From: Chryseobacterium piscicola
GTDB taxonomy: Bacteria; Bacteroidota; Bacteroidia; Flavobacteriales; Weeksellaceae
Direction of reading: 5' to 3'
DNA length: 64,000 nucleotides
NCBI RefSeq assembly: GCF_900156685.1
Contig: NZ_FTOJ01000007.1
Span: 124,001-188,000 of the forward strand
Part shown: positions 17,078-27,509 of the stretch, piece by piece
How the letters are laid out: each line of letters starts with the position of its first letter
Numbering within the stretch: the first letter of the stretch is position 1
Notes under the pieces: generated by a model
Seen by the model: only the letters and a program-made list of their open reading frames with translations
Told to the model about the DNA's origin: nothing
The model's database searches: none
Made by a program: the position numbers and the translations under genes

Positions 17078-17484
17078 AAGATTACTCTTCCCCTTTTATA
17101 GTAGAATTTCCAAAAATCGGAGGTCCGGAACTAGGCTATATTTCAGTTGCTGAAAAAGAAAACCTGCCGTTTGTACCTAAACGAATATATTGGACGTATT
17201 TTACTCCAGAAGAAGTTGAAAGAGGAGGTCATTCTCATTTTGACCTGCATCAAATTCTAATTGCAGTTTCTGGACGAATAGAGGTTACTACAGAATTGTT
17301 ATCTGGAGAAAAAAACACTTTCATACTTGAAAGACCAAACATGGGCCTTTTTATCCCGAAGATGTGCTGGAGAAACATGAAATACAGCCACAATGCCGTA
17401 CAGATTTGTATTGCAAGTAACGAATACGATGAAAAAGATTACATTAGAGATTATTCTGAATTTTTAGGACATGGACGTAAATGA
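17074..17484 (+). CDS. fdtA: dTDP-4-oxo-6-deoxyglucose 3,4-ketoisomerase, FdtA-like cupin
   Basis: 136 residues, a single small cupin. GGHSHFDLHQILIAVSGRIEV-like spacing (His-x-His near residues 48-50 and a following HQ) and the WRNMKYS block are typical of the FdtA/QdtA/WxcM sugar isomerases. The enzyme moves the keto group from C4 to C3 of dTDP-4-oxo-6-deoxyglucose. FdtA and QdtA differ in C4 stereochemistry and cannot be separated with certainty here. A DegT aminotransferase and a hexapeptide acetyltransferase downstream complete a Fuc3NAc/Qui3NAc pathway. It shares 4 nt with the previous gene and 14 nt with the next. Confidence 0.8.
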   Translation: MKDYSSPFIVEFPKIGGPELGYISVAEKENLPFVPKRIYWTYFTPEEVERGGHSHFDLHQILIAVSGRIEVTTELLSGEKNTFILERPNMGLFIPKMCWRNMKYSHNAVQICIASNEYDEKDYIRDYSEFLGHGRK

Positions 17485-18688
17485 GCAAATTGAAAATTTA
17501 GAAAAACAACTTTTAAAGCTCAGAAAAAAATATTACATTAAATCTTTTTTCAGAAAAGCAAAAAGACTTGTAACTGATTTTTTACCATTAGATTCTATAC
17601 CTTTTCAGAATTATAAAGAGAAATTTGTAGTTGAAGAAGCAAATACTATTGAAATTTTTTTGCCCAAAACTTTTGATCAACCTCAAGCATCAATAGAAAA
17701 AACCATCAATAGCGTTGAAATTTTCGCACTACAAGACGTGTACTGCATACCAGATTCTACCTATTTTCTAAATCTTAAAAAAGATAAAATCTATTATGAA
17801 AAATGGCATGATGACAGCAGAATACATTATTTGTACAATACAAAAAATCTCATACAACATGGGGTAACATTAGCTAAAGTACAAAATCACAAAATAAAGC
17901 ATTTTGATACTGAAGCAATATTTTTAGGTGGCATTTTCACGTTCAATTACTATCACTTTTTTATTGAAATTTTATCTAAAACTGAATTCTTTAAAACTAT
18001 TCCAGATTATAAGAACAAAATTATTGTTGTAGATTCTTGTGTAGATAATAATCAGAATATGAAAGACTTATTATCTTTCTTCACAAAAGACTGCAAAATT
18101 GTTTTTTTAAATAGTGCTAGTTATTATCATTTTAAAACGCTTTGGCACATTACAAGCCCCAGCTACACTATCCCAAATGTGGCCACCGGCTCACGGTACG
18201 AAGCTGGATTTTCAAGATTTTCAAAAAAATCTCTGGCATATTTAAGACAAAAATGTTTTGAAAACTTTGATTATCAACAAGTGAAAATTGAGGTGGTAAA
18301 AAAGATTTTCATTTCACGAAAATCTCAGTTTAGAAAATACAATGAGCAGGAAATCTTAGGCGTTTCTCAGAAATATGGCTTTACAGAAGTTTTTTTTGAA
18401 GACCTTAACATTCATGAACAAATATTCATCATTAATAACGCTGATTATATTATAGGCCCCAGTGGTGCTGCCTGGACCAACCTGCTTTTTGCTAAAGATG
18501 GTGCTAAAGGCCTGGCTTGGCTAAGCTCAGTATGGGGAGATTTTTCCGTATTTTCTACTATAGCAAAAATGGTTAATTTTGATTTGAATTTTTTCATCTA
18601 CCCACAAATAACTGATGATTTTCATGAAGATTTCATATTAGATTCTGAAATATTCGAAAAACATTTAGAAAAACTATTACAATTATGA
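17471..18688 (+). CDS. Family 61 (DUF563) glycosyltransferase
   Basis: 405 residues. A coiled N-terminal Lys/Glu-rich segment (about 1-25) precedes a catalytic region with [27 protein letters not shown] and [15 protein letters not shown], the three blocks that mark GT61/DUF563 enzymes. No signal peptide is seen, so it is probably cytosolic. The start lies 14 nt inside fdtA and the stop overlaps the acetyltransferase start (ATGA). The sugar transferred is unknown; by position the Fuc3NAc made by the neighbours is a candidate. Confidence 0.75.
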   Translation: MDVNEQIENLEKQLLKLRKKYYIKSFFRKAKRLVTDFLPLDSIPFQNYKEKFVVEEANTIEIFLPKTFDQPQASIEKTINSVEIFALQDVYCIPDSTYFLNLKKDKIYYEKWHDDSRIHYLYNTKNLIQHGVTLAKVQNHKIKHFDTEAIFLGGIFTFNYYHFFIEILSKTEFFKTIPDYKNKIIVVDSCVDNNQNMKDLLSFFTKDCKIVFLNSASYYHFKTLWHITSPSYTIPNVATGSRYEAGFSRFSKKSLAYLRQKCFENFDYQQVKIEVVKKIFISRKSQFRKYNEQEILGVSQKYGFTEVFFEDLNIHEQIFIINNADYIIGPSGAAWTNLLFAKDGAKGLAWLSSVWGDFSVFSTIAKMVNFDLNFFIYPQITDDFHEDFILDSEIFEKHLEKLLQL

Positions 18689-19140
18689 TAAAAATACATC
18701 CTACAGCAGAGGTTTTAAGCAAAAAAATTGGTGAAAACACCATGATTTGGCAGTATTGTGTGATTTTATCTGACGCAGTAATTGGCGAAAACTGCAATAT
18801 AAATTATAATGTTTTTATAGAAAATAAAGTGAAAATTGGCAATAATGTCACAATAAAGCCAGGAGTTCAAATATGGGACGGTATTACTATTGAAGATGAA
18901 GTTTTTATAGGACCCAACGTTACATTTACTAATGACAAAAATCCTGTATCGAAAAATACAGATTTTATACTTCTGGAAACACTGGTAGAAAAAGGGGTTT
19001 CTATTGGCGCAAATGCTACCATATTACCAGGAATTACTTTAGGCGCAAATGCTGTAATAGGCGCGGGAAGCGTGGTGACTAAAAACGTTCCTGCCAATGA
19101 AACTTGGTTTGGAAACCCTGCTAAAAAGTTTGAAAAGTGA
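18685..19140 (+). CDS. fdtC: Hexapeptide-repeat acetyltransferase, FdtC-like
   Basis: 151 residues. A left-handed beta-helix is visible as repeated [LIV]-G-x4 units (for example [37 protein letters not shown]), closing with [24 protein letters not shown]. The VTFTNDKNP loop is typical of sugar-nucleotide N-acetyltransferases acting at C3 amino groups. With FdtA and FdtB it would acetylate dTDP-3-amino-3,6-dideoxygalactose using acetyl-CoA to give dTDP-Fuc3NAc. Coupled on both sides by 4-nt overlaps. Confidence 0.75.
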   Translation: MIKIHPTAEVLSKKIGENTMIWQYCVILSDAVIGENCNINYNVFIENKVKIGNNVTIKPGVQIWDGITIEDEVFIGPNVTFTNDKNPVSKNTDFILLETLVEKGVSIGANATILPGITLGANAVIGAGSVVTKNVPANETWFGNPAKKFEK

Positions 19141-20708
19141 AAAATGGATTTTTAAGCATTATCTTTTATAGTATTTTTATAGTTTTTGTAGGATTCTCTA
19201 TTTTTGTAGGATTTGATGTTTTAGATTCCGGATATATTTTATCTTTATCAAAAAAGATAAATGATGGGCAAGTAATTTATAAAGACTTCGATTACGTAAG
19301 ACCTTTTGGAACACCTGTATTTTGGGCTCTTATCTTAAAACCTTTTTACGGTATTCAGAATCATTTTTTTATTTTGTGCAGAATTTTTGTTCTTCTGCAA
19401 TTTTTTATAATCGCTTATAATATTTCAAGAGTTTTCTTTAAATGTGACTCTTGGGACAGGAGGATGTTTTTAAGTATTCCGTTACTGGCAATGCTCAATA
19501 TCAATATATTTCCCATAATGCCTTGGCATACTATTGATGGTGTTTTTCTGCTAAGTTTTTCACTATACTATTTACATAAAAAAAATATTTTGCTCGCATT
19601 TTTATTTTCTTTATTTGCTGCTTCTACCAAACAATCATTTTTTTTACTCCCCATCTTAGTACTGGCTTTTTCTGTTTTCTTTAAAAATCAGATAAATTTA
19701 AAATGCAATATAAAATTGGGGATATTGACATTAATTAGTTTATGCCTCATTTTATATTATAAAATCCCAGAAGGAATCTCGTATTACGAAAGCGGAACAG
19801 AAGGAAAAAATCAAAACATGCTGTATCTGGTAGGTATAAAAATGTATTTGAACTCTTACAAGTATTTTTTTCCTTTCTTCATCAGTCTTATAATTTCATC
19901 CGTTTTATGGTTCACTAGAAAAACAACTGCCTTTTTTGAGGTAACTTTACTTTTCATACTTCTACTTTCTTTTTCGATACCGTTTTACCATTGGCTATAT
20001 GATATTATAGCAAAAAGGGATGCAAGCAATTATACAATACTGAGCTCTATTAATGGCTTGTTACCACTCTGCATGTTTTATCAAATCATACAATTTTTCA
20101 GAACAAAAAACACGCAAGAAAAATACAGTATCTCTATAGGTCTTTTTGCTGTAATGATTGCCTGGTCGTCTTCTATCTCGTGGGGAGCAAATAATATTTT
20201 GCTAGCTCTTCCTTTTCTTTTGATCAATACAGATAGCAATACACTTTTTGATAAAAAATATATTCCTATACTTATTTCCCTACTTTTGTTTACTCTCAGA
20301 ATCATTAATCCTTATATGGAAAAAAATTTCACAGAAAGTACGTTTTCAAAAATAGTAAATACACCAATCTACTCAGGAATTTATACCAACACAAAAAATA
20401 TTATTTTTTTGAATGAAAGTAAAGAAATTACTAAAAAATATAAAGATGTAATCTTCTTACCCGGGTTTCCCGCAGCATCATTTATGTTTGAAAAAACAAA
20501 AAACAGGATGCCTTGGGAAATGAATGTGGAATATGTAAATTACAAAAAAGATTTATCTTTGCTGCAAAAGAAAAATCTATATTTTATCTTAGAAAAAAAA
20601 TCTTTTGAGGATGACTCATCCAGCTTCTATGGTAGTAAATTTACAGACATCGTAAAGGCAAAACGGGTAATAATAGATTCTACTTCAAATTTTTATATCT
20701 ATAAATAA
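19137..20708 (+). CDS. Polytopic membrane protein, GT-C glycosyltransferase-like
   Basis: 523 residues, starting with GTG that overlaps the previous stop (GTGA). About ten hydrophobic segments fill residues 5-400, and a hydrophilic 110-residue C-terminal domain follows. The first loop has [26 protein letters not shown] content (Asp near residue 30) and [11 protein letters not shown], resembling the first periplasmic loop of GT39/GT83-type GT-C enzymes that use polyprenyl-phosphate sugars. A flippase or polymerase is less likely. Identity remains uncertain; the context is polysaccharide assembly. Confidence 0.6.
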   Translation: MKNGFLSIIFYSIFIVFVGFSIFVGFDVLDSGYILSLSKKINDGQVIYKDFDYVRPFGTPVFWALILKPFYGIQNHFFILCRIFVLLQFFIIAYNISRVFFKCDSWDRRMFLSIPLLAMLNINIFPIMPWHTIDGVFLLSFSLYYLHKKNILLAFLFSLFAASTKQSFFLLPILVLAFSVFFKNQINLKCNIKLGILTLISLCLILYYKIPEGISYYESGTEGKNQNMLYLVGIKMYLNSYKYFFPFFISLIISSVLWFTRKTTAFFEVTLLFILLLSFSIPFYHWLYDIIAKRDASNYTILSSINGLLPLCMFYQIIQFFRTKNTQEKYSISIGLFAVMIAWSSSISWGANNILLALPFLLINTDSNTLFDKKYIPILISLLLFTLRIINPYMEKNFTESTFSKIVNTPIYSGIYTNTKNIIFLNESKEITKKYKDVIFLPGFPAASFMFEKTKNRMPWEMNVEYVNYKKDLSLLQKKNLYFILEKKSFEDDSSSFYGSKFTDIVKAKRVIIDSTSNFYIYK

Positions 20709-20738
20709 GAAAAACTAAGTAACACTAAAATTCATCAA

Positions 20739-21842
20739 ATGGAAATTAAATTTTTAGACATCCAAAAAATAAATTTACAGCATCAAAAAGAAATTGAAGC
20801 GGCATTGGTAAAAACGTTCCAAAGTGGCTGGTATCTTTTGGGTGAAGAAGTTAAAAATTTCGAAAAAAACCTTTCAAAATACATTGGTGCAAGTCATATT
20901 ATTGGAACAGCAAATGGTCTCGATGCTTTAAGGCTTATATTACGAGCTTACATAGAATTAGGCATTATGAATAAAGGTGACGAAATCATAGTTCCTGCCA
21001 ATACTTATATCGCCTCAGTTCTAGCCATTACAGACAATAATTTGGTACCAGTTTTCGTAGAGCCTGATATTAATACCTATAATATTTCTGTTGAACAGAT
21101 AGAAAAAAAGATCAACTCCAAAACAAAAGGTATTATGATTGTACACCTCTATGGAAGAGTAATCTTCAGTGATGAGCTTAGAGGTATTGCAGAAAAACAT
21201 AATCTAAAAATCATAGAAGATAATGCACAGGCAATAGGAGCAGATTACAATGGCATTAAAACCGGAAATCTTGGCGATGCAGCGGGTTTCAGCTTTTATC
21301 CTGGTAAAAATCTTGGTGCTTTGGGTGATGGAGGCGCCGTTTCTACTAATGATTCTGAACTTGCAAATACAATAAGGTCGATTGCAAATTATGGTTCTAG
21401 CAAAAAATACATCAATGAGTACAAAGGTTTAAATTCTCGTTTAGACGAAATACAAGCAGCAGTATTGGATATAAAATTAAAATATATTGATTCAGAAAAT
21501 GAGAGAAGACGAGAAATTGCAAATAAATATTCTAAAAAAATAACCAACAGTAAAATTATATTACCTGAAATTCCAGAAAATGGAAATGAGCACGTATGGC
21601 ACCTTTATACCATAAGATGTAATAATAGAGAACTTTTACAAAATTATCTGCAAGAAAACGGGATTCAGACATTAATACATTACCCGATTCCACCACATAA
21701 ACAAGAATGCTACACAGAATTCTCTCACTTATCTTTACCTGTAACAGAAAAAATTCATACTGAAATTTTGAGCTTACCGATAAGTCCAGTTTTAGAAGAC
21801 TCTGCAATAGATTATATTATAGAAAAGATCAATAAATTTTAA
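20739..21842 (+). CDS. fdtB: DegT/DnrJ/EryC1 sugar-nucleotide aminotransferase, FdtB-like
   Basis: 367 residues. [15 protein letters not shown] holds the PLP phosphate region, [13 protein letters not shown] the ring-stacking Asp/Gln block, and [15 protein letters not shown] the Schiff-base Lys190. FdtB transfers an amino group to C3 of the dTDP-3-oxo-6-deoxyhexose made by FdtA, between isomerase and acetyltransferase. PLP aminotransferases of the QdtB, DesV and TylB types share these motifs, so the exact stereochemistry rests on the neighbours. It starts 30 nt after the membrane protein gene and ends 2 nt before the next gene. Confidence 0.8.
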   Translation: MEIKFLDIQKINLQHQKEIEAALVKTFQSGWYLLGEEVKNFEKNLSKYIGASHIIGTANGLDALRLILRAYIELGIMNKGDEIIVPANTYIASVLAITDNNLVPVFVEPDINTYNISVEQIEKKINSKTKGIMIVHLYGRVIFSDELRGIAEKHNLKIIEDNAQAIGADYNGIKTGNLGDAAGFSFYPGKNLGALGDGGAVSTNDSELANTIRSIANYGSSKKYINEYKGLNSRLDEIQAAVLDIKLKYIDSENERRREIANKYSKKITNSKIILPEIPENGNEHVWHLYTIRCNNRELLQNYLQENGIQTLIHYPIPPHKQECYTEFSHLSLPVTEKIHTEILSLPISPVLEDSAIDYIIEKINKF

Positions 21843-21844
21843 TA

Positions 21845-22756
21845 ATGGCAGAACAGCCTTTTGTAAGCATTGTTATAATCACTATGAATCACGAAAAATT
21901 CATAGAACAAGCTTGTCTGTCTGCTATGTCTCAGACTTATGCAAATTACGAGATTATTTTTTTGGATAATGCTTCGAAAGATAAAACCTACGAAATTGCA
22001 GAAAAAACTTTAGCAAAATTTGATAAAAAATACAAACTGATAAGAAACACAGAAAATTTTGGTGTTGCAAAAAACTTGAATATTTTAGTATCTTATTCTT
22101 CAGGTGATTATATTTCTATATTATCTGGTGATGATTGGTATACCCCTAATAATTTAGCAGAAAAAGTAGATTTTATACAAGAAGAAAAAGTAGATTTTGT
22201 ACTGACTGACGGTTTCAAATACTATGAGAATGAAAAAAAGACAACAAATGCCTATCCTGAAAAAGATAAAAAAAATTTAATAGATAACATCAACAATTTC
22301 TTTCACCTCAATGTTGCTGAAAACATATCTGTAAATGTAGGTACATTTGTCAAAAGACAACTTCTGGTAGATTACCCTTTTGATGAAGATATTAATACCG
22401 AAGATTGGGATATGAATCTCCGTCTTACTTCAAAAGGTTATAAAATAGGTTTTCTAGACAAAAAACTGTTTTACTATAGGATACTTTCTACAAGTTTATC
22501 CAGAAACTGGAAAATCATGAAAGACTCCTATGAAAAAGTGACAGACAAATACCTTCCATACATTAAAAAAGACAAACTTCTTTATAAAAAATACAAACTT
22601 AAACTACTCCACTTCAAATACGAAATTCTTATTTCTGAAGCTAAGTCTTCAGATGAAATAGAAAGATTAAAAATAGAATGGAAAAAAGAAAAATATAAAA
22701 CTAAACATTCTAATCCTATTATTTTATTTTTCAAACTTTTAATTTCCAAAAAATAA
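21845..22756 (+). CDS. Family 2 glycosyltransferase
   Basis: 303 residues, GT-A fold. SIVIITMNHEKFIEQAC begins the nucleotide-binding half, FLDNASKDKT is the first acidic motif, and LSGDDWYTP the metal-binding DxD-like site. A lysine-rich C-terminal tail (about 240-303) may bind the membrane. It starts 2 nt after the aminotransferase stop and is the last gene of the plus-strand cluster. Sugar and acceptor are unknown. Confidence 0.84.
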   Translation: MAEQPFVSIVIITMNHEKFIEQACLSAMSQTYANYEIIFLDNASKDKTYEIAEKTLAKFDKKYKLIRNTENFGVAKNLNILVSYSSGDYISILSGDDWYTPNNLAEKVDFIQEEKVDFVLTDGFKYYENEKKTTNAYPEKDKKNLIDNINNFFHLNVAENISVNVGTFVKRQLLVDYPFDEDINTEDWDMNLRLTSKGYKIGFLDKKLFYYRILSTSLSRNWKIMKDSYEKVTDKYLPYIKKDKLLYKKYKLKLLHFKYEILISEAKSSDEIERLKIEWKKEKYKTKHSNPIILFFKLLISKK

Positions 22757-22931
22757 ATTGCTTACCAACTTAATAAGACTCTTCACCCAACATCACAATA
22801 TCATCCTCACCAAAGTCTTCAGCCTATTTCTCGCATTTTATTTGTGCTTCTTTTTTACAAATATATAGATTACGCCAAAAAAAAGCCAATAACGAACTTG
22901 TAAAAACATTCTAAAAACGTTTAATTTTGAG

Positions 22932-22939
22932 TAAATTTG
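22932..22939 (+). promoter_or_regulatory. -7 box of gltX
   Basis: TAAATTTG, 18 nt before the gltX ATG. No well-placed TTG is seen upstream. Confidence 0.45.
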
Positions 22940-22957
22940 CACCTTAATTTCTAAGAA

Positions 22958-24466
22958 ATGAATAAAGTAAGAGTCCGTTTTGCTCCAAGTCCTACAGGGC
23001 CGTTGCATTTGGGAGGTGTAAGAACTGCGTTGTATGATTATCTTTTTGCTAAAAATCAGGGCGGAGAATTTGTATTGAGAATAGAAGACACCGATACTGC
23101 AAGATACGTAGAAGGAGCCGAAGAATACATTGAGGAAGCCTTGGAATGGTGCGGAATCATCCCCGATGAAAGCCCTAAAAAAGGTGGGAAATTTGCCCCA
23201 TACAGACAATCTGAAAGAAGAGACATTTACGACAGATATACGGAGCAAATTTTAAAAACAGATTACGCTTATATTGCTTTTGATACTGCAGAAGAACTAG
23301 ACGCCATCCGTGCTGAATATGAGGCCAAAGGAGATGTTTTTTCTTATGACAATAAAACCAGAAATCGTTTAAAAAACAGCCTTGCTCTTTCTGCAGAGGA
23401 AGTTCAAAAATTACTGGATGAAAAAACACCTTATGTAGTAAGATTTAAAATGCCAGTGGATCGAACTTTAGGCTTGGTAGATATCATCAGAGGGAATTCT
23501 GCAGTAAACACAGATGCTTTAGACGATAAAGTTTTAGTGAAAAATGACGGAATGCCAACGTACCATTTTGCCAACATCATAGATGACCACGAAATGGAAA
23601 TCACACATGTGATTCGTGGTGAAGAGTGGCTACCTTCTTTAGGTTTACATATTTTATTATATGAAGCAATGGGTTGGGAAGCACCTCAATTTGCCCACCT
23701 TTCTTTGATTTTAAAACCAGAAGGAAAAGGAAAATTAAGCAAAAGAGACGGTGACAAATTCGGATTCCCTGTATTTCCGTTAAATTTCACCGATCCTGCA
23801 ACCGGAAATATTTCCAAGGGCTATAGAGAAAGCGGTTATTTACCCGAAGCTTTCATCAATATGGTGGCGCTATTAGGCTGGTCTCCTGCGGATGATAAAG
23901 AAATTTTATCTTTGGATGAAATGGCGAAAGAATTTGATTTAAATAAGGTTCATAAGGCCGGAGCAAGATTCAGTAAAGAAAAATCTGAGTGGTTTAATCA
24001 TCAATATATTCAATTAAAATCTGACAAAGAATTATTAAATATTCTAAAAAATTCAGATTTAAATTTAAATATTGAAGACGAAAAACTAGTAAAGGTGATT
24101 CATTTAATGAAAGAAAGAGCCACATTCCCGAAAGATATTTACGACAACGGGAAATTCTTTTTCGAAGCACCAATTTCTTACGATGAAAAAGCATCAAAAA
24201 AAGCTTGGAACGAAGAAACTTCCAATCTTTTGACAGAATTTTCTGCCATGCTGAGCAAAGTTGAACTATTCACTTCAGAAAACATCAAACAAAGCTTACA
24301 CGATTTCGCAGAAAACAAAGGCATTGGAATGGGAAAAGTAATGATGCCATTGCGTTTAGCTTTGGTAGGAGAATTGAAAGGACCAGACGTTCCAGATATT
24401 TTGGAACTCGTTGGAAAAGAAGAAAGTATCGCAAGAATAAGCAATGCAATAAATAATTTTAAATAA
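22958..24466 (+). CDS. gltX: Glutamate--tRNA ligase
   Basis: 502 residues, class I aminoacyl-tRNA synthetase. RFAPSPTGPLHLGG contains the HIGH-type motif (HLGG) and GKLSKRDGDK the KMSKS-type motif. The following domains are the GluRS anticodon-binding helices. It charges tRNA-Glu in the cytosol. The length and motifs fit the discriminating or non-discriminating bacterial enzyme; I cannot tell which from sequence alone. It probably has its own promoter, and accA begins 46 nt downstream. Confidence 0.96.
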   Translation: MNKVRVRFAPSPTGPLHLGGVRTALYDYLFAKNQGGEFVLRIEDTDTARYVEGAEEYIEEALEWCGIIPDESPKKGGKFAPYRQSERRDIYDRYTEQILKTDYAYIAFDTAEELDAIRAEYEAKGDVFSYDNKTRNRLKNSLALSAEEVQKLLDEKTPYVVRFKMPVDRTLGLVDIIRGNSAVNTDALDDKVLVKNDGMPTYHFANIIDDHEMEITHVIRGEEWLPSLGLHILLYEAMGWEAPQFAHLSLILKPEGKGKLSKRDGDKFGFPVFPLNFTDPATGNISKGYRESGYLPEAFINMVALLGWSPADDKEILSLDEMAKEFDLNKVHKAGARFSKEKSEWFNHQYIQLKSDKELLNILKNSDLNLNIEDEKLVKVIHLMKERATFPKDIYDNGKFFFEAPISYDEKASKKAWNEETSNLLTEFSAMLSKVELFTSENIKQSLHDFAENKGIGMGKVMMPLRLALVGELKGPDVPDILELVGKEESIARISNAINNFK

Positions 24467-24483
24467 AATTTCATAATTTTTCA

Positions 24484-24491
24484 TACATTTG
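24484..24491 (+). promoter_or_regulatory. -7 box before accA
   Basis: TACATTTG, 21 nt before the accA ATG. It lies in the 46-nt gap after gltX; accA could also be read from the gltX promoter. Confidence 0.4.
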
Positions 24492-24512
24492 AAAGATTAA
24501 TTTACTTCAAGA

Positions 24513-25469
24513 ATGGAATATTTAAGTTTCGAACTTCCTATAAAAGAGCTAATGGATCAGTATCAAACCTGTTCGTTGGTAGGAGAAGAAAGTGGTGTTG
24601 ATGTAAAATTAGCATGCAGCCAAATCGAAGACAAGATCAGAGATACAAAGAAAGAGATTTATGGAAATCTTACTCCTTGGCAGAGAGTACAGCTATCGCG
24701 TCATCCGAATCGCCCATACACCTTAGATTACATCAACGGTATGGTAGACAAAGGCAGTTTTCTGGAGCTTCATGGCGATAGAAATTTTGCTGATGACCCT
24801 GCACTAATTGGTGGATTAGCAACACTAGACGGCCAGAGAATTATGATTCTTGGTACCCAAAAAGGAAGAACCACCAAAGAAAGACAACACAGAAGATTCG
24901 GAATGCCGAATCCTGAAGGATACAGAAAAGCCTTGAGACTAATGAAGCTTGCAGAAAAATTCAAAATTCCTGTAGTTACTTTGGTTGATACTCCGGGAGC
25001 ATATCCTGGTTTGGAAGCCGAAGAAAGAGGACAAGGTGAAGCGATTGCAAGAAACATTTTTGAAATGACCATGCTTAAAACTCCAATTTTTACCTACATC
25101 ATTGGTGAAGGAGCGAGTGGTGGTGCATTAGGAATTGGCGTAGGAAACAAAGTGTATATGCTAGAAAACACTTGGTACACGGTAATTGCACCAGAAAGTT
25201 GCTCTTCTATTCTTTGGAGAAACTGGGATCATAAGGAAGATGCAGCCAATGCTCTAAACCTTACTCCAAATGATGCATTGAGAGAAAAATTTATCGACGG
25301 AATTATTGAAGAACCACTTGGTGGTGCTCATTATGACCCAGAGACAACCTATCTCAATTTAAAAGCTTCAATTTTACAGAATATTAAAGCATTCTCTAAA
25401 TTTACAGGCAAAGAGTTAGAAACTCATAGACAAGATAAGTTTATTGCGATGGGGCAGTTTAAGGGATAA
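24513..25469 (+). CDS. accA: Acetyl-CoA carboxylase carboxyltransferase, alpha subunit
   Basis: 318 residues. The crotonase-like fold carries [18 protein letters not shown] and [15 protein letters not shown], the oxyanion-hole glycine motifs of AccA, and the N-terminus is the usual helical segment. With AccD it transfers the carboxyl group from AccB-biotin to acetyl-CoA, giving malonyl-CoA. accD is not in the window; accB and accC lie 16 kb upstream. Closed by a strong terminator. Confidence 0.95.
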   Translation: MEYLSFELPIKELMDQYQTCSLVGEESGVDVKLACSQIEDKIRDTKKEIYGNLTPWQRVQLSRHPNRPYTLDYINGMVDKGSFLELHGDRNFADDPALIGGLATLDGQRIMILGTQKGRTTKERQHRRFGMPNPEGYRKALRLMKLAEKFKIPVVTLVDTPGAYPGLEAEERGQGEAIARNIFEMTMLKTPIFTYIIGEGASGGALGIGVGNKVYMLENTWYTVIAPESCSSILWRNWDHKEDAANALNLTPNDALREKFIDGIIEEPLGGAHYDPETTYLNLKASILQNIKAFSKFTGKELETHRQDKFIAMGQFKG

Positions 25470-25507
25470 AAAAAGGTAGCTGAGAAATTTTCAGCTACCT
25501 TTTTTTT
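25470..25507 (+). terminator. Intrinsic terminator of accA
   Basis: AAAAAGGTAGCTGA (25471-25484) pairs with TCAGCTACCTTTTT (25492-25505). A/T runs on both sides could make it bidirectional. Confidence 0.85.
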
Positions 25508-25621
25508 ATGAGTTTGTCTAGTCCTGAAATAGTATATCATTTATGATCTACTTGCAATTTCACAAACTTTAGAAACAAACATCAAAGATTTTTTTTGATT
25601 CTAAAACAGAGACAAACAAAA

Positions 25622-25650
25622 AGCGGTTAAGAAATATTTCTCAACCGCTA
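25622..25650 (-). terminator. Minus-strand terminator of the gene at 25673-26356
   Basis: AGCGGTT...AACCGCT form the outer arms and AGAAAT/ATTTCT the inner arms, with one mismatch between. On the minus strand the hairpin is followed by TTTTTGTTTG. It lies 23 nt after the stop codon. Confidence 0.65.
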
Positions 25651-25672
25651 TTTGTTTGCTTTTGGCGATATT

Positions 25673-26356
25673 CTATTCGCTTACGCTCAATTGCAACTCA
25701 ATATCTTTCGAGATCTTTTTTAGTGAAGAATATTTCGCATCACAAACCATTGTGGTTAAAACATATTCTCCCTTCTCTACCATAACATAATTTTGCCCGT
25801 TCGCCGGAACATTCAGATTATAATATTTTTTACCAGTAATTTTTACAATCAGATTACATTTTGATTTGTTTTTAATATTGATATAGGCATTAGGATCAGC
25901 ATCATCGTGATTGAAAATATGCGAAAGATAATCTGCCGTTCTTTTATGCTCTGCAGTAGGCCCCACCTTTTTGCTGCCGACACTGGCGTAATTTGAAACC
26001 TTTTTCGGCTCAGAATTGGAAGCTACGGATTGGCTATTTGTATTTTTATTGCCAGTAAGTTTCTCCACTTTATCTCTACTCATGGGGGTAATGGTAGGCT
26101 TGGCTTCCGGAGAGTTGTCTGCCATGATGATTTCAATTAATTTTCGTTTAAAAAAATCTGTTTTGGCATGCCCAGGATTTTGCTTTAAAAAACCTGCTAT
26201 TATTCTTGCTTCTTTTGAGCTTTCAGCATCTTGTTCTGTGTATATAATGAGAACTTCTTTTTCTGAAACAGCCTTAGATTTTGATTTTTTCTTTTTTTGA
26301 GAAAAACCCAAACTAAAAATACAGACAAAAAGAATTATAAATATTTTCTTCATCAA
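25673..26356 (-). CDS. Secreted two-cysteine domain protein, family member 1
   Basis: 227 residues. A signal peptide (about 1-20, ending GFSQ) is followed by a Lys-rich stretch, a helical region (about 35-80), a Ser/Asn linker and a C-terminal domain (about 135-227). The domain shares NKSKCNLIVKI, NVPANGQNYVMVEKGEY and MVCDAKYSS with three other genes at 39.4, 41.0 and 45.1 kb; the two cysteines are conserved in all four. The family may be the one databases call DUF6759, a name I recall and have not checked. The function is unknown. It is expected outside the cytoplasm. Confidence 0.7.
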   Translation of the reverse strand: MMKKIFIILFVCIFSLGFSQKKKKSKSKAVSEKEVLIIYTEQDAESSKEARIIAGFLKQNPGHAKTDFFKRKLIEIIMADNSPEAKPTITPMSRDKVEKLTGNKNTNSQSVASNSEPKKVSNYASVGSKKVGPTAEHKRTADYLSHIFNHDDADPNAYINIKNKSKCNLIVKITGKKYYNLNVPANGQNYVMVEKGEYVLTTMVCDAKYSSLKKISKDIELQLSVSE

Positions 26357-26427
26357 AAAATTATTAAAAAATTATCAAATAAATACTATAACGCAAAAAG
26401 TCATTTTTTAGTTTATCATTAAAACAT

Positions 26428-26435
26428 TATCTTTG
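26428..26435 (+). promoter_or_regulatory. -7 box of tsf
   Basis: TATCTTTG, 60 nt before the tsf ATG, leaving a 5' leader of roughly 55 nt. It shows that tsf here has its own promoter. Confidence 0.5.
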
Positions 26436-26495
26436 CGCCACAAAATTTAAACGAATATAGTCAATTATAAATTTAAATAAAAAATAATAGATATT

Positions 26496-27320
26496 ATGTC
26501 TTATACACCAGTAGCTGCAGACGTAGCAAAATTGAGAAACCAAACCGGTGCAGGAATGATGGACTGCAAGAAAGCTTTAGTAGAAGCTGAAGGAGATTTC
26601 GAAAAAGCGGTTGATATCCTTAGAAAAAAAGGACAGAAAGTTGCAGCAAACAGAGCAGACAGAGATTCTTCTGAAGGAGCTGTAATTGCAAGAGTAAACG
26701 AAGATAATACTTTAGGTGTTATTATTTCTTTAAACTGCGAGACTGACTTTGTTGCTAAAAACGAAGCGTTCATCGTATTGGCTTACGAAATTGCTGAAAT
26801 GGCTATTTTCGCTGCTACTAAAGAAGAATTATTGGCTACAGCTTTCCACGGAATGACTGTTGGTGAGAAATTAATCGAGCAAACTGGAGTTATCGGAGAG
26901 AAAATAGAAATCGGTGTTTTCGAAAGAATTACAGGACCTTTCTTGGGAGCTTACATCCACGCTGGTAACAAAATTGCTGCTATCACTGCACTTTCTGCAA
27001 AGGTAGAAGGATCTGACGAAGCTGCTAAATCTGTTTCTATGCAAGCGGCTGCTATGAACCCTATTGCACTTGATGAAACTTCTGTTTCTCAAGAAACTAT
27101 CGACAAAGAATTGGAAATAGAAAGACACAAACTTACTGAAGAAGGTAAGCCTGCTAATATTATCGACAATATCTTGAAAGGTAAAATGCAGAGATTTTAC
27201 AAAGACAATACTTTGGTACACCAAGATTTCATCAAAGACAGTTCTATTTCTGTTGCTGATTACGTGAAATCTGTAAATTCTGATCTTAAAGTAACAGGAT
27301 TTATCAGAGTTAGCTTATAG
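26496..27320 (+). CDS. tsf: Translation elongation factor Ts
   Basis: 274 residues. The N-terminal UBA-like domain reads LRNQTGAGMMDCKKALVEA, and the TDF motif is in CETDFVAKNEAF. EF-Ts exchanges GDP for GTP on EF-Tu. The length and motifs are standard. The odd point is position: in most bacteria tsf follows rpsB, but here rpsB is 18 kb away on the opposite strand, and tsf has its own promoter and terminator. Confidence 0.96.
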   Translation: MSYTPVAADVAKLRNQTGAGMMDCKKALVEAEGDFEKAVDILRKKGQKVAANRADRDSSEGAVIARVNEDNTLGVIISLNCETDFVAKNEAFIVLAYEIAEMAIFAATKEELLATAFHGMTVGEKLIEQTGVIGEKIEIGVFERITGPFLGAYIHAGNKIAAITALSAKVEGSDEAAKSVSMQAAAMNPIALDETSVSQETIDKELEIERHKLTEEGKPANIIDNILKGKMQRFYKDNTLVHQDFIKDSSISVADYVKSVNSDLKVTGFIRVSL

Positions 27321-27347
27321 TAACTTTTTTAAGCTTTAAAATATCTA

Positions 27348-27380
27348 TCCCGGTGAATTCTCATCGGGATTTATTATTTT
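27348..27380 (+). terminator. Intrinsic terminator of tsf
   Basis: A 10-bp stem (27348-27357 with 27362-27371, one G-T pair) around ATTC, followed by a T-rich stretch. Confidence 0.7.
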
Positions 27381-27481
27381 ATCATATTCGTTAAAATATG
27401 AAAGTTTTTCTAAAACCTAGTGAACTATATCTCAATACATTGAAAATATATAAAAAATATATAAATTTGATTATTAATATG

Positions 27482-27489
27482 TAATTTTG
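27482..27489 (+). promoter_or_regulatory. -7 box of the first IgGFc/CHU_C gene
   Basis: TAATTTTG, 20 nt before the ATG. The -33 element is not clear. Confidence 0.4.
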
Positions 27490-27509
27490 CATTCCTTATA
27501 ATTTTCTTT

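Noticed and set aside
22757..22957. Hidden gene in the 200-bp gap before gltX
   Set aside because: No open frame with a plausible start was found; only the gltX -7 box is seen.
22838..23248. Antisense open frame over the start of gltX
   Set aside because: It is a mirror of gltX codon usage and has no promoter or family signature.
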